64,000 nucleotides of DNA from Amycolatopsis eburnea (GTDB lineage: Bacteria; Actinomycetota; Actinomycetes; Mycobacteriales; Pseudonocardiaceae), in contig NZ_RSEC01000033.1 of NCBI RefSeq assembly GCF_003937945.1, forward strand, positions 62,001-126,000, read 5' to 3'. This document shows, piece by piece, positions 31,143-38,940 of the stretch (position 1 is the first letter of the stretch; each line of letters starts with the position of its first letter). Under the pieces are notes generated by a model. The model made no database searches and was not told the origin of the DNA. It saw only the letters and a program-made list of their open reading frames with translations. Both the position numbers and the translations under genes were made by a program.

Positions 31143-31907
31143 GTGGACACTTCATCCGTCATCTCCCGCTTGCGCGCCGCCGGCTGTGTGTTCGCCGAAG
31201 ACGAGGCCGCGCTGCTCGTCGACGCCGCGACGACGGCCGCCGAGCTCGAGTCGCTCGTCGCGCGCCGGGTCGCCGGGCTCCCGCTGGAACACCTGCTCGG
31301 CTGGGCGGAGTTCCACGGCCTGCGCGTCCGCGTGCGGCCCGGGGTGTTCGTCCCCCGGCACCGCACCGGGTTCCTGGTCGACGTCGCCGTTTCGCTCGCC
31401 CCGCCGGATCCGGTGGTGCTCGACCTGTGCTGCGGATCCGGGGCGCTCGGCGCCGCGTTCACGGCGGCGCGGCGGCCGCGTGAGCTGCACGCCGCGGACG
31501 TCGAGCCCGCCGCCGTCGCCTGTGCCCGGGAGAACCTGCCGGGCGCGTCCGTGCACCAGGGCGATCTCTACGACGCGCTGCCGCCGTCACTGCGCGGCCG
31601 GGTCGACGTCCTGCTGGCGAACGTCCCCTACGTGCCTTCGGACGCCGTCGCGACCATGCCGCCCGAAGCGCGGCTGCACGAACCGCGCGTCGCCCTCGAC
31701 GGCGGCCCCGACGGCCTCGACCTCGCCCGCCGGGTCGCGGCCGGCGCCCCGGCCTGGCTGGCGCCGGGTGGCACGCTGGTGGTGGAATCGAGCGAACGGC
31801 AGGCGCCGGTGCTGGCGGGCGTCTTCACGGCGGCCGGGCTGACGCCGGCGGTGCACTCCGCCGACGAGCTGGGCGCGACCGTCGTCAGCGGTACCCCGAA
31901 GGTGTGA
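31143..31907 (+). CDS. PrmC/HemK-related protein N5-glutamine methyltransferase
   Basis: A 254-residue SAM methyltransferase. An N-terminal helical domain with GLPLEHLLGWAEFHGLRV precedes the Rossmann domain: SAM loop VVLDLCCGSGALGAAF near residue 90, acidic strand end AADVEP, and the catalytic motif LANVPYVP near 160, where PrmC has NPPY. This NVPY form belongs to a PrmC-related group whose protein target is not known. It may be co-transcribed with the L,D-transpeptidase (12-nt gap) and lies 41 nt before the sigma-factor start chosen here. GTG 31143. Confidence 0.85.
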   Translation: MDTSSVISRLRAAGCVFAEDEAALLVDAATTAAELESLVARRVAGLPLEHLLGWAEFHGLRVRVRPGVFVPRHRTGFLVDVAVSLAPPDPVVLDLCCGSGALGAAFTAARRPRELHAADVEPAAVACARENLPGASVHQGDLYDALPPSLRGRVDVLLANVPYVPSDAVATMPPEARLHEPRVALDGGPDGLDLARRVAAGAPAWLAPGGTLVVESSERQAPVLAGVFTAAGLTPAVHSADELGATVVSGTPKV

Positions 31908-31948
31908 CCTCACGTTCCGGCGGCCCCGGACGTCTTCAAGGTGTGATC

Positions 31949-32419
31949 GTGAAACCGTTCGAGCAGATCGTGGCCGAGCACGGGCCGATGGTGCTCCGCG
32001 TCTGCCGGGCCGTGCTCGGCCCCGCGGACGCCGAAGACGCGTGGTCGGAAACCTTCCTGTCGGCGTTGAAGGCGTACCCGGAGCTGCCGGCCGACGCGAA
32101 CGTCCAGGCGTGGCTCGTCACGATCGCGCACCGCAAGGCCGTCGACGTCATCCGCGCGCAAGCCCGCCGCCCGCTCCCGGTCGGCGACATCCCGGACCGG
32201 CCGGGTAACGCGGAGACGTTCACCGGCGACCTGTGGGACGCGCTGGCGAGATTGCCCGACAAGCAACGCCTCGCCGTCGCCTACCACTACCTCGCCGGGT
32301 TGCCGTACCGCGAGATAGCGGAGATCACCGGCGGCACGACGGACGCCGCGCGCCGGGCCGCCGCCGACGGCGTCAAGGCGCTGCGCGCCACTTACCCCTT
32401 GGAAGGAGCGCACTCATGA
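31949..32419 (+). CDS. ECF-type RNA polymerase sigma factor
   Basis: A 156-residue sigma-70 family protein with region 2 (MVLRVCRAVLGPADAEDAWSETFLSALKAYPELP, given here in part; VKPFEQIVAEHG start) and region 4 (WDALARLPDKQRLAVAYHYLAGLPYREIAEITGG). The GTG at 31949 has AAGGTG five bases upstream; GTG starts at 31943 and 31904 are also in frame. It overlaps ogt by 4 nt (ATGA), so the sigma factor and methyltransferase are made together. No anti-sigma gene is adjacent. Coupling to Ogt suggests it responds to, or is controlled by, alkylation damage. Confidence 0.87.
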   Translation: MKPFEQIVAEHGPMVLRVCRAVLGPADAEDAWSETFLSALKAYPELPADANVQAWLVTIAHRKAVDVIRAQARRPLPVGDIPDRPGNAETFTGDLWDALARLPDKQRLAVAYHYLAGLPYREIAEITGGTTDAARRAAADGVKALRATYPLEGAHS

Positions 32420-33009
32420 CGGACATCATCTTCGCTGCTCCGGAGCTGTACCAGCTCGACCCGAACCCGATGCACGCGAAGCTCGTCGCGGCCGCCGACC
32501 GCGAAGGCCTGCTGGACGTCGCCTACCGCACCCTCGACACCCCGGTCGGCTCGCTGCTGCTGGCCGCGACGAAGCAGGGCCTGGTCAAGGTGGCGTTCGA
32601 CCGCCAGGACCACGACGCGGTGCTGGCCGAGCTGGCGTCGCTGATCAGCCCCCGCATCCTGCGCGCCCCGGCCCGCCTCGACCCGGTCGTCCGCCAGCTC
32701 GACGAGTACTTCACGGGCGGCCGCCACACCTTCGACGTCCCCCTCGACTTCCGCCTCGCCCGCGGCTTCCGCCTGTCCGTGCTGGAGCACCTGCCGGAGA
32801 TCTCCTACGGCCACACGGAAAGCTACGCCCAGGTCGCGGCGGCGGCGGGCAGCCCGAAGGCGGTCCGCGCGGTCGGCACGGCGTGCGCCCTGAACCCGCT
32901 GCCGGTGGTGGTGCCGTGCCACCGGGTCGTCCGCTCGGACGGCTCGTACGGCCAGTACGCGGGCGGCGAGGAAGCCAAGCGGCTGCTGCTCACGATGGAA
33001 GCGGCTTGA
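32416..33009 (+). CDS. ogt: Methylated-DNA-protein-cysteine methyltransferase, copy 1
   Basis: A 197-residue O6-alkylguanine-DNA alkyltransferase. The C-terminal domain has the helix-turn-helix (GHTESYAQVAAAAGSPKAVRAVGTACALNP, in part), the Asn hinge, and the acceptor motif PCHRVVRSDG with Cys168. The N-terminal 60 residues are longer than in plain Ogt and carry AAPELYQLDPNPM. It moves the methyl group from damaged guanine to its own Cys in a one-time reaction. Coupled to the ECF sigma factor upstream. Confidence 0.94.
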   Translation: MTDIIFAAPELYQLDPNPMHAKLVAAADREGLLDVAYRTLDTPVGSLLLAATKQGLVKVAFDRQDHDAVLAELASLISPRILRAPARLDPVVRQLDEYFTGGRHTFDVPLDFRLARGFRLSVLEHLPEISYGHTESYAQVAAAAGSPKAVRAVGTACALNPLPVVVPCHRVVRSDGSYGQYAGGEEAKRLLLTMEAA

Positions 33010-33501
33010 GCTTCCGGTCCAGCAGCTTGAACAGCGCCGCGAACACGAGCCCGAGCTTCCCCGCGTCGAGGAACGGGTACGGGTACCAGTGCGTGAACGC
33101 GCCCTGGACGAAGATGTAGCCCAGCGACAGCAACGGCCAGGCAAAGGCCCAGCCGACGGTCCCCCAGGTCAGCCGCGGCCTGGGACCGAGCAGCAGCCAG
33201 GCCGGCACCGTCGCCCACGGCGAGACGCAGTGGAACCCGATCGTCGCGACCAGCGCGGCCCCCGTCAGGTGCACCTGCGGGGCGAGGACGATCGCGTACA
33301 CCAGCCCGGTGATGAGGAAGCCGAGCAGCGAGTCCAGCCGGACAACCCGCCAGCCGCGGCCGTCGGCGAGGGGCCGCACGGTCAGCACGACCGCGACGGC
33401 CAGCACGAACAGGTTGCTCTCGATCGTGAAGTAGCTGAACAACCGCCACAGCCGGTGAACAGGAGGACCAGCTGGATGACCAGCGCTAGTGCGAGCGGCA
33501 T
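32990..33501 (-). pseudogene. Pr6Pr-type membrane protein, frameshifted
   Basis: The frame from 33442 to 32990 encodes about 150 residues of a Pr6Pr-like protein: SYFTIESNLFVLAVAVVL, then four or five more membrane helices and GAFTHWYPYPFLD. The expected first helix, MPLALALVIQLVLLFTG, is encoded just upstream from ATG 33501 but in a different frame; the break is at about 33451-33454, where a loop of the family seems to have been shortened by a length not divisible by three. Either the gene is inactive or the sequence has an indel. Its stop overlaps the ogt end by 20 bp. Confidence 0.7.
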
Positions 33502-33553
33502 CCTCTTCGCAGATCCGATCTCACGTTTCACCCGCCCGGAACGTCTACCTGGT

Positions 33554-34267
33554 ATGAGCACTTTCGAGAAACGCGTCGCCGCGGCGGACTGGGCCGCGGT
33601 GGCGGCGGAGGTCGACGACTACGGCTGCGCGCTCCTGCCTCAGCTGCTCACGCCGGCGGAATGCGCGGAACTGGTGGCGCTCTGGGACAAGCCGTCACAC
33701 TTCCGGGCGACGGTGAACCTGCGCCGTCACCGCTTCGGGGACAACGGCGACTACCACTACTTCGCCGCGCCGTTCCCGGAGCCGGTCCAGCGGCTGCGGC
33801 AGGCGCTCTACCCGAGGCTGCTCCCGATCGCCCAGGACTGGTACGCACGACTGGGCCGGGAAGCCGAGTGGCCGTCCACATTGGACGAGTGGCTGGCGAT
33901 CTGCCACGCGGCGGGTCAGCGGCGCCCGACCCCGATCCTGCTGCGCTACGAGACGGGCGGCTGGAACGCGCTGCACCGGGACCTCTACGGCGACAAGGTG
34001 TTCCCGCTGCAGGTGGTGATCAACCTGAACGACCCGGGTACCGACCACACCGGCGGCGAGTTCCTCCTGGTGGAGCAGCGCCCGCGAGCCCAGTCGCGCG
34101 GCACGGCGACGCTCATCCCGCAGGGCCACGGCCTGGTGTTCACCACCCGCGACCGCCCGGTCCGCTCGGCCCGCGGCTGGTCGGCGGCCCCGGTCCGCCA
34201 CGGCGTCTCGGCGGTCCGCTCGGGCCGGCGGCACACCCTCGGCCTGGTCTTCCACGACGCGGCATGA
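33554..34267 (+). CDS. 2-oxoglutarate/Fe(II) oxygenase, likely DNA alkylation repair
   Basis: A 237-residue double-stranded beta-helix oxygenase. Iron ligands are His141 and Asp143 in ALHRDLYGD and His216 in PVRHGVS; the Arg that binds 2-oxoglutarate fits RRHTLGLVFH a few residues later. The N-terminal half (YGCALLPQLLTPAECAELVALW; GDYHYFAAPFPEPV) is typical of a prokaryotic 2OG-Fe(II) family often near Ada/Ogt genes. Set between two ogt genes, it probably reverses N-alkyl damage in an AlkB-like way. The start ATG has only a weak ribosome site. It overlaps the next gene by 4 nt. Confidence 0.83.
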   Translation: MSTFEKRVAAADWAAVAAEVDDYGCALLPQLLTPAECAELVALWDKPSHFRATVNLRRHRFGDNGDYHYFAAPFPEPVQRLRQALYPRLLPIAQDWYARLGREAEWPSTLDEWLAICHAAGQRRPTPILLRYETGGWNALHRDLYGDKVFPLQVVINLNDPGTDHTGGEFLLVEQRPRAQSRGTATLIPQGHGLVFTTRDRPVRSARGWSAAPVRHGVSAVRSGRRHTLGLVFHDAA

Positions 34268-34641
34268 CACCCCGCGAACTGGCGGCCCTGGTGCGCTTGA
34301 TCGGCCCGGCCCGCCACATCGTGCTCGGCACCGCGGCCGACCCGGTCTCGCGCGCCGACGGCGAGCGGATCGCCGAGGCGTGGGGCGGCCTGGTGCTGGC
34401 GACGGTGACCTGGCCGGAAACGGCGGCGTCGTGGCTGCGCCAAGCCCGCCGCTTCGCCGCCCCGGAGCCGGACGTCTGGGTCGTCAGCGCGACCCCGGCG
34501 GGCTGGGCCGGCATGGCGCGGCGGCTTCGGCTCTCGACGTCCTGGAGTCCACACCGGACACTCACCACCTCCGCCCTCGCGGACTTCGCCCTGCCCGGCC
34601 TGCGCGGCACCCGGCCGGACGGCACAACCTGGGAGACCTGA
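34264..34641 (+). CDS. Small conserved-looking protein between oxygenase and ogt2, 125 aa
   Basis: I cannot assign a function. It reads as a compact alpha/beta protein: MTPRELAALVRLIGPARHIVLG, then DGERIAEAWGGLVLATVTWPETAASWL, DVWVVSATPAGWAGMARRL and a C-terminal ALADFALPGLRG. It has no signal or membrane helix. It is locked into the operon by ATGA overlap with the oxygenase and TGATG overlap with ogt2, so a role in alkylation repair or its regulation is likely by context only. Confidence 0.68.
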   Translation: MTPRELAALVRLIGPARHIVLGTAADPVSRADGERIAEAWGGLVLATVTWPETAASWLRQARRFAAPEPDVWVVSATPAGWAGMARRLRLSTSWSPHRTLTTSALADFALPGLRGTRPDGTTWET

Positions 34642-35129
34642 TGAAGCACCTCGAAGCCGATTCCCCGATCGGCCCCCTGACCCTCGTCGGCACCGGCGAC
34701 GTCGTGACGGGCCTGTACTTCCCGAACCACTGGACCCGCCCGGACCGCACCGCGTTCGGCGAGCGCGACGACACGGCGTTCCCGGAAGCCGTCCGCCAGC
34801 TGAAGGAGTACTTCGCCGGCCAGCGCACGACGTTCGACGTCGCGACGCGGGCGGACGGCCCCGCCTTCGACCGCGCGGTCTGGGCGGAGATCGCCAAGAT
34901 CCCGTACGGCGCGACGGCGACGTACGGCGACCTGGCCCAGGCGGTCGGCGGCCTCCCCCACGAGGTCGGCGCGGCGGTGGGCCGCAACCCGCTGAGCATC
35001 CTCGTCGCGTGCCACCGGGTGGTCGGCAAGAACGGCAAGCTGACGGGGTACGCGGGCGGCCTGAAGCGGAAGGAGTTCCTCCTGGAGCTGGAACGCCCAC
35101 CGGCGGCCGAACGCGGCCAGCTCTGGTGA
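34641..35129 (+). CDS. ogt: Methylated-DNA-protein-cysteine methyltransferase, copy 2
   Basis: A 162-residue alkyltransferase of standard length. It has the DNA-binding helix YGATATYGDLAQAVGG, the RNPLSI hinge and the acceptor motif ACHRVVGKNGK with Cys124. The residue before the Cys is Ala where Pro is normal; the Cys, His and Arg remain, so activity is expected. The C-terminal GYAGGLKRKEFLLELE is typical. Last gene of the oxygenase/unknown/ogt operon; the convergent argO stop follows directly. Confidence 0.93.
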   Translation: MKHLEADSPIGPLTLVGTGDVVTGLYFPNHWTRPDRTAFGERDDTAFPEAVRQLKEYFAGQRTTFDVATRADGPAFDRAVWAEIAKIPYGATATYGDLAQAVGGLPHEVGAAVGRNPLSILVACHRVVGKNGKLTGYAGGLKRKEFLLELERPPAAERGQLW

Positions 35130-35732
35130 TCAGACGTGGCCGAGCAGCATGCTCACGCCGAGCCCGGTCATGGTCACGGCGATCACGACGTCGAGCACGC
35201 GCCACGCGACGGGCTTGGCGAACACCCCGGCCAGCCGCTTCGCTCCGAACCCGAGCGCGCTGAACCAGACCGCGCTGGCGATCCCCGCCCCCACCCCGAA
35301 CAGCCACCTCCCATCACCGTGCGCGACGGCGACCGAGCCGAGCAGCAGCACGGTGTCGAGGTAGACGTGCGGGTTGAGCCAGGTGAAGGCCACACAGGCG
35401 AGCACGGCCTTCCGCACCGGCGTCCGGTCGTCCCCCACCGTCATTACGGACGGCCGAAACGCCCGCCGAGCCGCCAGAACGCCGTACCCGAGCAGGAACA
35501 CCCCACCGCCCACGGCGGTGACCCCGATGGCGGCCGGCCACCGCTCCAGCACGGCGCCGATCCCGCCCACCCCCAGCCCGATCAGCACCAGATCAGACCC
35601 GGCGCAGATGACGACGAGCGGCGCCACCACACCGCCGCGCAAGCCTTGCTGCAGGAGGAAGGCGTTCTGCGACCCGATGGCGACGATGAGCGAGAGCCCG
35701 GTCCCGAACCCGGCCAGGAGGAGCGTGAGCAC
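35130..35732 (-). CDS. argO: LysE/ArgO-family amino acid exporter
   Basis: A 200-residue membrane protein with about six helices, opening MLTLLLAGFGTGLSLIVAIGSQNAFLLQQG; the IGSQNAFLL stretch is the LysE/ArgO signature. FTWLNPHVYLDTVLLLGS is the conserved second motif. It exports lysine or arginine to prevent toxic build-up. The divergent LysR regulator (ArgP/LysG type) 69 bp away is the standard partner. GTG 35732 follows AAGG. Confidence 0.92.
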   Translation of the reverse strand: MLTLLLAGFGTGLSLIVAIGSQNAFLLQQGLRGGVVAPLVVICAGSDLVLIGLGVGGIGAVLERWPAAIGVTAVGGGVFLLGYGVLAARRAFRPSVMTVGDDRTPVRKAVLACVAFTWLNPHVYLDTVLLLGSVAVAHGDGRWLFGVGAGIASAVWFSALGFGAKRLAGVFAKPVAWRVLDVVIAVTMTGLGVSMLLGHV

Positions 35733-35801
35733 ACCCTTACGGTATGACCGTCCTCCTGGATCACTCCAGCTAAAGATTATTACGTAACATTAGCGCTCGT
35801 G
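35733..35801. promoter_or_regulatory. argO/argP divergent promoter with TTACGTAA
   Basis: The short shared gap is unusually AT-rich for this genome around 35771-35792. It contains the palindrome TTACGTAA (35780-35787) within GATTATTACGTAACATTAG, which could be the ArgP/LysG-type binding site; LysR proteins favour T-N11-A sites. Confidence 0.5.
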
Positions 35802-36677
35802 ATGTCCGACCTCCCGCTCGACCAGGTCCGCACCCTGCTGGCCGTAGTGGACGAGCAAAGCTTCGACGCCGCGGCGGCGGTCCTGCACGTAACCCCGTCG
35901 GCGGTGAGCCAGCGCATCAAGTCCCTGGAGCAACGCACGGGCCGCGTCCTGCTGCTGCGCACGAAGCCGATCCAGCTGACCTCGTCCGGCCAGGTCCTGA
36001 TCCGCTTCGCCCGCTCGCTGGCCCAGCTGGAGCAGGACGCCCTCGCCGAACTGGGCCTCGGCTCATCCGTCCGCACCCTCTCGATCGCGGTGAACGCCGA
36101 CTCCCTGGCCACCTGGTTCCTCCCGGCCCTGGCCAAGGTCCCCGACGGCAGCTGCTTCGACCTCCAGCGCGAAGACCAGGACCACACCGCGGCCCTCCTC
36201 CGCGAAGGCCTGGTGATGGCCGCGGTAACGGCTTCCCCGCAACCGGTCCAAGGCTGCACCTCGGTCCGCCTGGGCCGCATGCGCTACCGGGCCATGGCCT
36301 CCCCGGCCTTCATCTCCCGCTGGCTCTCGGACGCTCCCCTGCCATCATCCCTCCCGACGGCCCCGGTGATCGTGTTCGACCGCAAGGACGACCTCCAGGA
36401 CCGCTTCCTCCGCAGCCTCACCCGCCGCCGCAGCTTCACCCTGGTCCGCCACCACATCCCAGCCTCGGAGTCCTTCGTCGACGCCGTGGCGGCGGGCTTG
36501 GGCTGGGGCATGGTCCCGGAACTCCAGGCCGCCGAGCGGGGCGATTCGCTGGTGGACCTGGCCCCGGACCGGCCACTGGACGTCCCGCTGCACTGGCAGC
36601 AGTGGAAGCTGGACTCACCGGCCCTGGCCGCCGTCGCGGCCGCGGTGGCTCAGGGCGCGAAGGAGTCGCTTCGCTAG
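35802..36677 (+). CDS. argP: LysR-family regulator, ArgP/LysG type
   Basis: A 291-residue LysR regulator. Residues 1-60 hold the helix-turn-helix (LLAVVDEQSFDAAAAVLHVTPSAVSQRIKSLEQR, in part), followed by LLRTKPIQLTSSGQVLIRFARSL, characteristic of ArgP/LysG. The rest is a periplasmic-binding-like sensor for lysine or arginine. It should activate argO. ATG 35802 is chosen; a GTG lies one codon earlier at 35799. No ribosome site is visible, so a very short leader or leaderless mRNA is possible. Confidence 0.92.
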   Translation: MSDLPLDQVRTLLAVVDEQSFDAAAAVLHVTPSAVSQRIKSLEQRTGRVLLLRTKPIQLTSSGQVLIRFARSLAQLEQDALAELGLGSSVRTLSIAVNADSLATWFLPALAKVPDGSCFDLQREDQDHTAALLREGLVMAAVTASPQPVQGCTSVRLGRMRYRAMASPAFISRWLSDAPLPSSLPTAPVIVFDRKDDLQDRFLRSLTRRRSFTLVRHHIPASESFVDAVAAGLGWGMVPELQAAERGDSLVDLAPDRPLDVPLHWQQWKLDSPALAAVAAAVAQGAKESLR

Positions 36678-36687
36678 CAGGCGGGTA

Positions 36688-37311
36688 TCAGCCCGGGAAA
36701 TCACCGACGCCCTTCTCGACCAGGTCGAACGCCTCGTCGATGAACGCCACCTGCTCCCGCCGCACCACCTCGGCGTCCTCCCCCGCGATGATCCGGCCCA
36801 TCGCGTGCGAAAAGATCGTCGCGATCGCCGTCGTCAGCAGCCCCGCCACCATCCGGGACCGGAACGCGTCGGCCGTCTCCGACACCAACACCGAAGTGAA
36901 CGCCTCGGCGATCTCCCGCTCCTGCTCGTACCACCGCGCCATCAGCGCCGGGCTCGACGTCAGCACCCACCAGAACCCCGGGCCGCCCGCGATGGCGCCG
37001 GACAGCGGATGACCCGCGGCCAGCAGTGAGTGCTGGTGCTCCCGCAACGCCGCACACGGGGACACCCCCGCCGGCCGCGAGGTGATCACCGACGTCAGCT
37101 CCGCCAGGCGATCGGCGTGGCGGTCCAGGAACAGGTCCTCCTTGCGGGGGAAGTAGTTGAACACCGTCATCTTCGAGACGCCCGCGGCCTCCGCGATCTC
37201 CGCCACCGTCACCTGGTCGAAGCCGCGCTCGATGAAGAGGCCGGTGGCCACGTTCGAGATGAGCTGGCGTGTTGCCCGCTTCTTGCGCTCGCGCAGTCCG
37301 TGATCCGCCAT
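36688..37311 (-). CDS. TetR-family transcriptional regulator
   Basis: A 207-residue TetR regulator: N-terminal helix-turn-helix RQLISNVATGLFIERGFDQVTVAEIAEAAGVSKMTVFNYF (residues about 15-55) and a helical ligand domain. It is divergent from a FAD monooxygenase, with AAAGTTT repeats between them, the usual arrangement for a drug- or aromatic-responsive repressor. ATG 37311 is preferred over one eight codons upstream because it matches the family start. Little ribosome-site signal. Confidence 0.9.
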   Translation of the reverse strand: MADHGLRERKKRATRQLISNVATGLFIERGFDQVTVAEIAEAAGVSKMTVFNYFPRKEDLFLDRHADRLAELTSVITSRPAGVSPCAALREHQHSLLAAGHPLSGAIAGGPGFWWVLTSSPALMARWYEQEREIAEAFTSVLVSETADAFRSRMVAGLLTTAIATIFSHAMGRIIAGEDAEVVRREQVAFIDEAFDLVEKGVGDFPG

Positions 37312-37335
37312 GAGCCGAGAGTATAGACCCGGCAC

Positions 37336-37358
37336 AAAGTTTGACTCGGTAAAAGTTT
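37336..37358. promoter_or_regulatory. Direct AAAGTTT repeats in TetR/monooxygenase gap
   Basis: AAAGTTT occurs at 37336-37342 and 37352-37358, a 16-bp step, in the 65-bp gap. The first overlaps TTGACT (37341-37346), a plausible -35 box for the monooxygenase with CATCAT 17 bp downstream. A TetR protein bound here would block that promoter. Confidence 0.45.
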
Positions 37359-37376
37359 CGGGGCATCATCGGAGCC

Positions 37377-38891
37377 ATGAACAGGGATGTGGTGATCTCC
37401 GGGGGCGGACCGGTCGGCTTGATGCTGGCCTGTGAACTGCGGCTGGCGGGCGTGGACGTGCTCGTCGTCGAACGGCTGCCCGAGCCGGATCTGACGATCA
37501 AGGCCGGGTCGGTCAACATGACGACCGCCGAGGCCTTCTACCGGCGGGGGCTGCTGCCCGCCATGGACGAGAACGTGCGGCAGAACGCCGCGCGGATCGA
37601 GGAGTTCCTCAAGTCGCGGGGCGGGGGCGGGCCGAAGCCGGCGATGCCCGTGGGGCACTTCGCGGGCATCATGGTCGCCTCGAACGGGGTCGACTTCGCC
37701 GATCCCGACTTCCGGGACGTCGGGCCCGCGTCGCGCGTCGTCGTCATCCAGCAGCAGGCCGTCGAGGCGATCCTCGCCGCGCGCGCCCTCGAACTCGGGG
37801 TCGAGATCCGGCGCGGTGCCGAGCTGACCGGGTTCGAGGCCGACGACGACGGCGTCACGGTGCACCTGGGCGATGACCGGGTGCGCGCGAGCTGGCTCGT
37901 CGGGTGCGACGGGGGTCGCAGCCCGGTCCGGAAGCTGGCCGGGTTCGAGTTCCCCGGGACCGATCCCGCCGTCACCGGGCGGCAGGCGATGGCCGAGCTC
38001 AGCGGGGCCGACAAGCTGCCCGGGGGCTGGCAGCACGGCACCGGCGGGCTCTACGTCCACGGCCCGATGCCCGGGCGGATGCTCACCGTCGAGTTCGACG
38101 GGCCGCCCGCGGACCGGGACACCCCGGTCACCGCGCAGGAGCTCGAAGACAGCTTCCGGCGGGTGTCCGGCGCCGACGTGCGGGTGCTCAAGGTGCACAG
38201 CGCGACGCGCTTCACCGACAACGCGCGCCAGGCGAGCACCTACCGCCTGGGCCGGGTGCTGCTGGCCGGCGACGCCGCGCACGTCCACTCCCCCTTCGGC
38301 GGGCAGGGGCTGAACCTGGGCATCGGCGACGCCGTCAACCTCGGCTGGAAGCTCGCCGCGACCATCCAGGGCTGGGCGTCCGAAGGCCTGCTCGACACCT
38401 ACACCACCGAGCGCCACCCGATCGGCGAGTGGGTGCTCGAGTGGACGCGGGCGCAGGTCGCGCTGATGCGCAGCGACGTCCGGACGAAGGCGCTGCGCCA
38501 GGTCGTCGGCGAGCTGCTGCGCACCGACGACGGCGCGACCTACCTGGCCAAGAAGCTCTCCGGGGTCCTGCACCGGTACCCGCTCGACGGCGACCACGAC
38601 CTCACCGGCCGCGGCGCGCCGGACTTCGCCTTCGCCGACGGGACCCGCCTCGGCGAGCACCTCCAGGACGGCAAGGCACTCCTGCTCGACCTCGCCGACG
38701 ACGCCGGGCTGCGGCAGGCGGCGGCCGGCTGGGGCGGGCGCGTCAACGTGCTCACCGCGAAGAGCGCCGACGACTCGAGCATCACCGGGGTGCTGATCCG
38801 GCCGGACGGGTTCATCGCCTGGGCGAGCGAGGACGGCGGGACCGCCGGGCTGGACGCCGCGCTGCGACGGTGGTTCGGCGAGCCGGCGTGA
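37377..38891 (+). CDS. FAD-dependent aromatic monooxygenase (PHBH-like)
   Basis: A 504-residue flavin monooxygenase. FAD motifs are present in order: dinucleotide fold VISGGGPVGLMLACEL at residues 6-21, the DG motif VGCDGGRSPVR near 178, and LLAGDAAHVHSPFGGQGLNLGIGDA near 297 (shown here in two parts of the known GD motif). The C-terminal thioredoxin-like domain (LLLDLADDAG, ITGVLIRPDGFIAWAS) is that of the phenol/rifampicin/polyketide hydroxylase group. It uses NAD(P)H and O2 to add oxygen to an aromatic ring. The divergent TetR gene suggests induction by a xenobiotic or antibiotic. Confidence 0.92.
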   Translation: MNRDVVISGGGPVGLMLACELRLAGVDVLVVERLPEPDLTIKAGSVNMTTAEAFYRRGLLPAMDENVRQNAARIEEFLKSRGGGGPKPAMPVGHFAGIMVASNGVDFADPDFRDVGPASRVVVIQQQAVEAILAARALELGVEIRRGAELTGFEADDDGVTVHLGDDRVRASWLVGCDGGRSPVRKLAGFEFPGTDPAVTGRQAMAELSGADKLPGGWQHGTGGLYVHGPMPGRMLTVEFDGPPADRDTPVTAQELEDSFRRVSGADVRVLKVHSATRFTDNARQASTYRLGRVLLAGDAAHVHSPFGGQGLNLGIGDAVNLGWKLAATIQGWASEGLLDTYTTERHPIGEWVLEWTRAQVALMRSDVRTKALRQVVGELLRTDDGATYLAKKLSGVLHRYPLDGDHDLTGRGAPDFAFADGTRLGEHLQDGKALLLDLADDAGLRQAAAGWGGRVNVLTAKSADDSSITGVLIRPDGFIAWASEDGGTAGLDAALRRWFGEPA

Positions 38892-38940
38892 CGTCGGGGG
38901 CGCGCCGGGGCACCTCCGGCGCGCCCGCGACAATGGGGCG

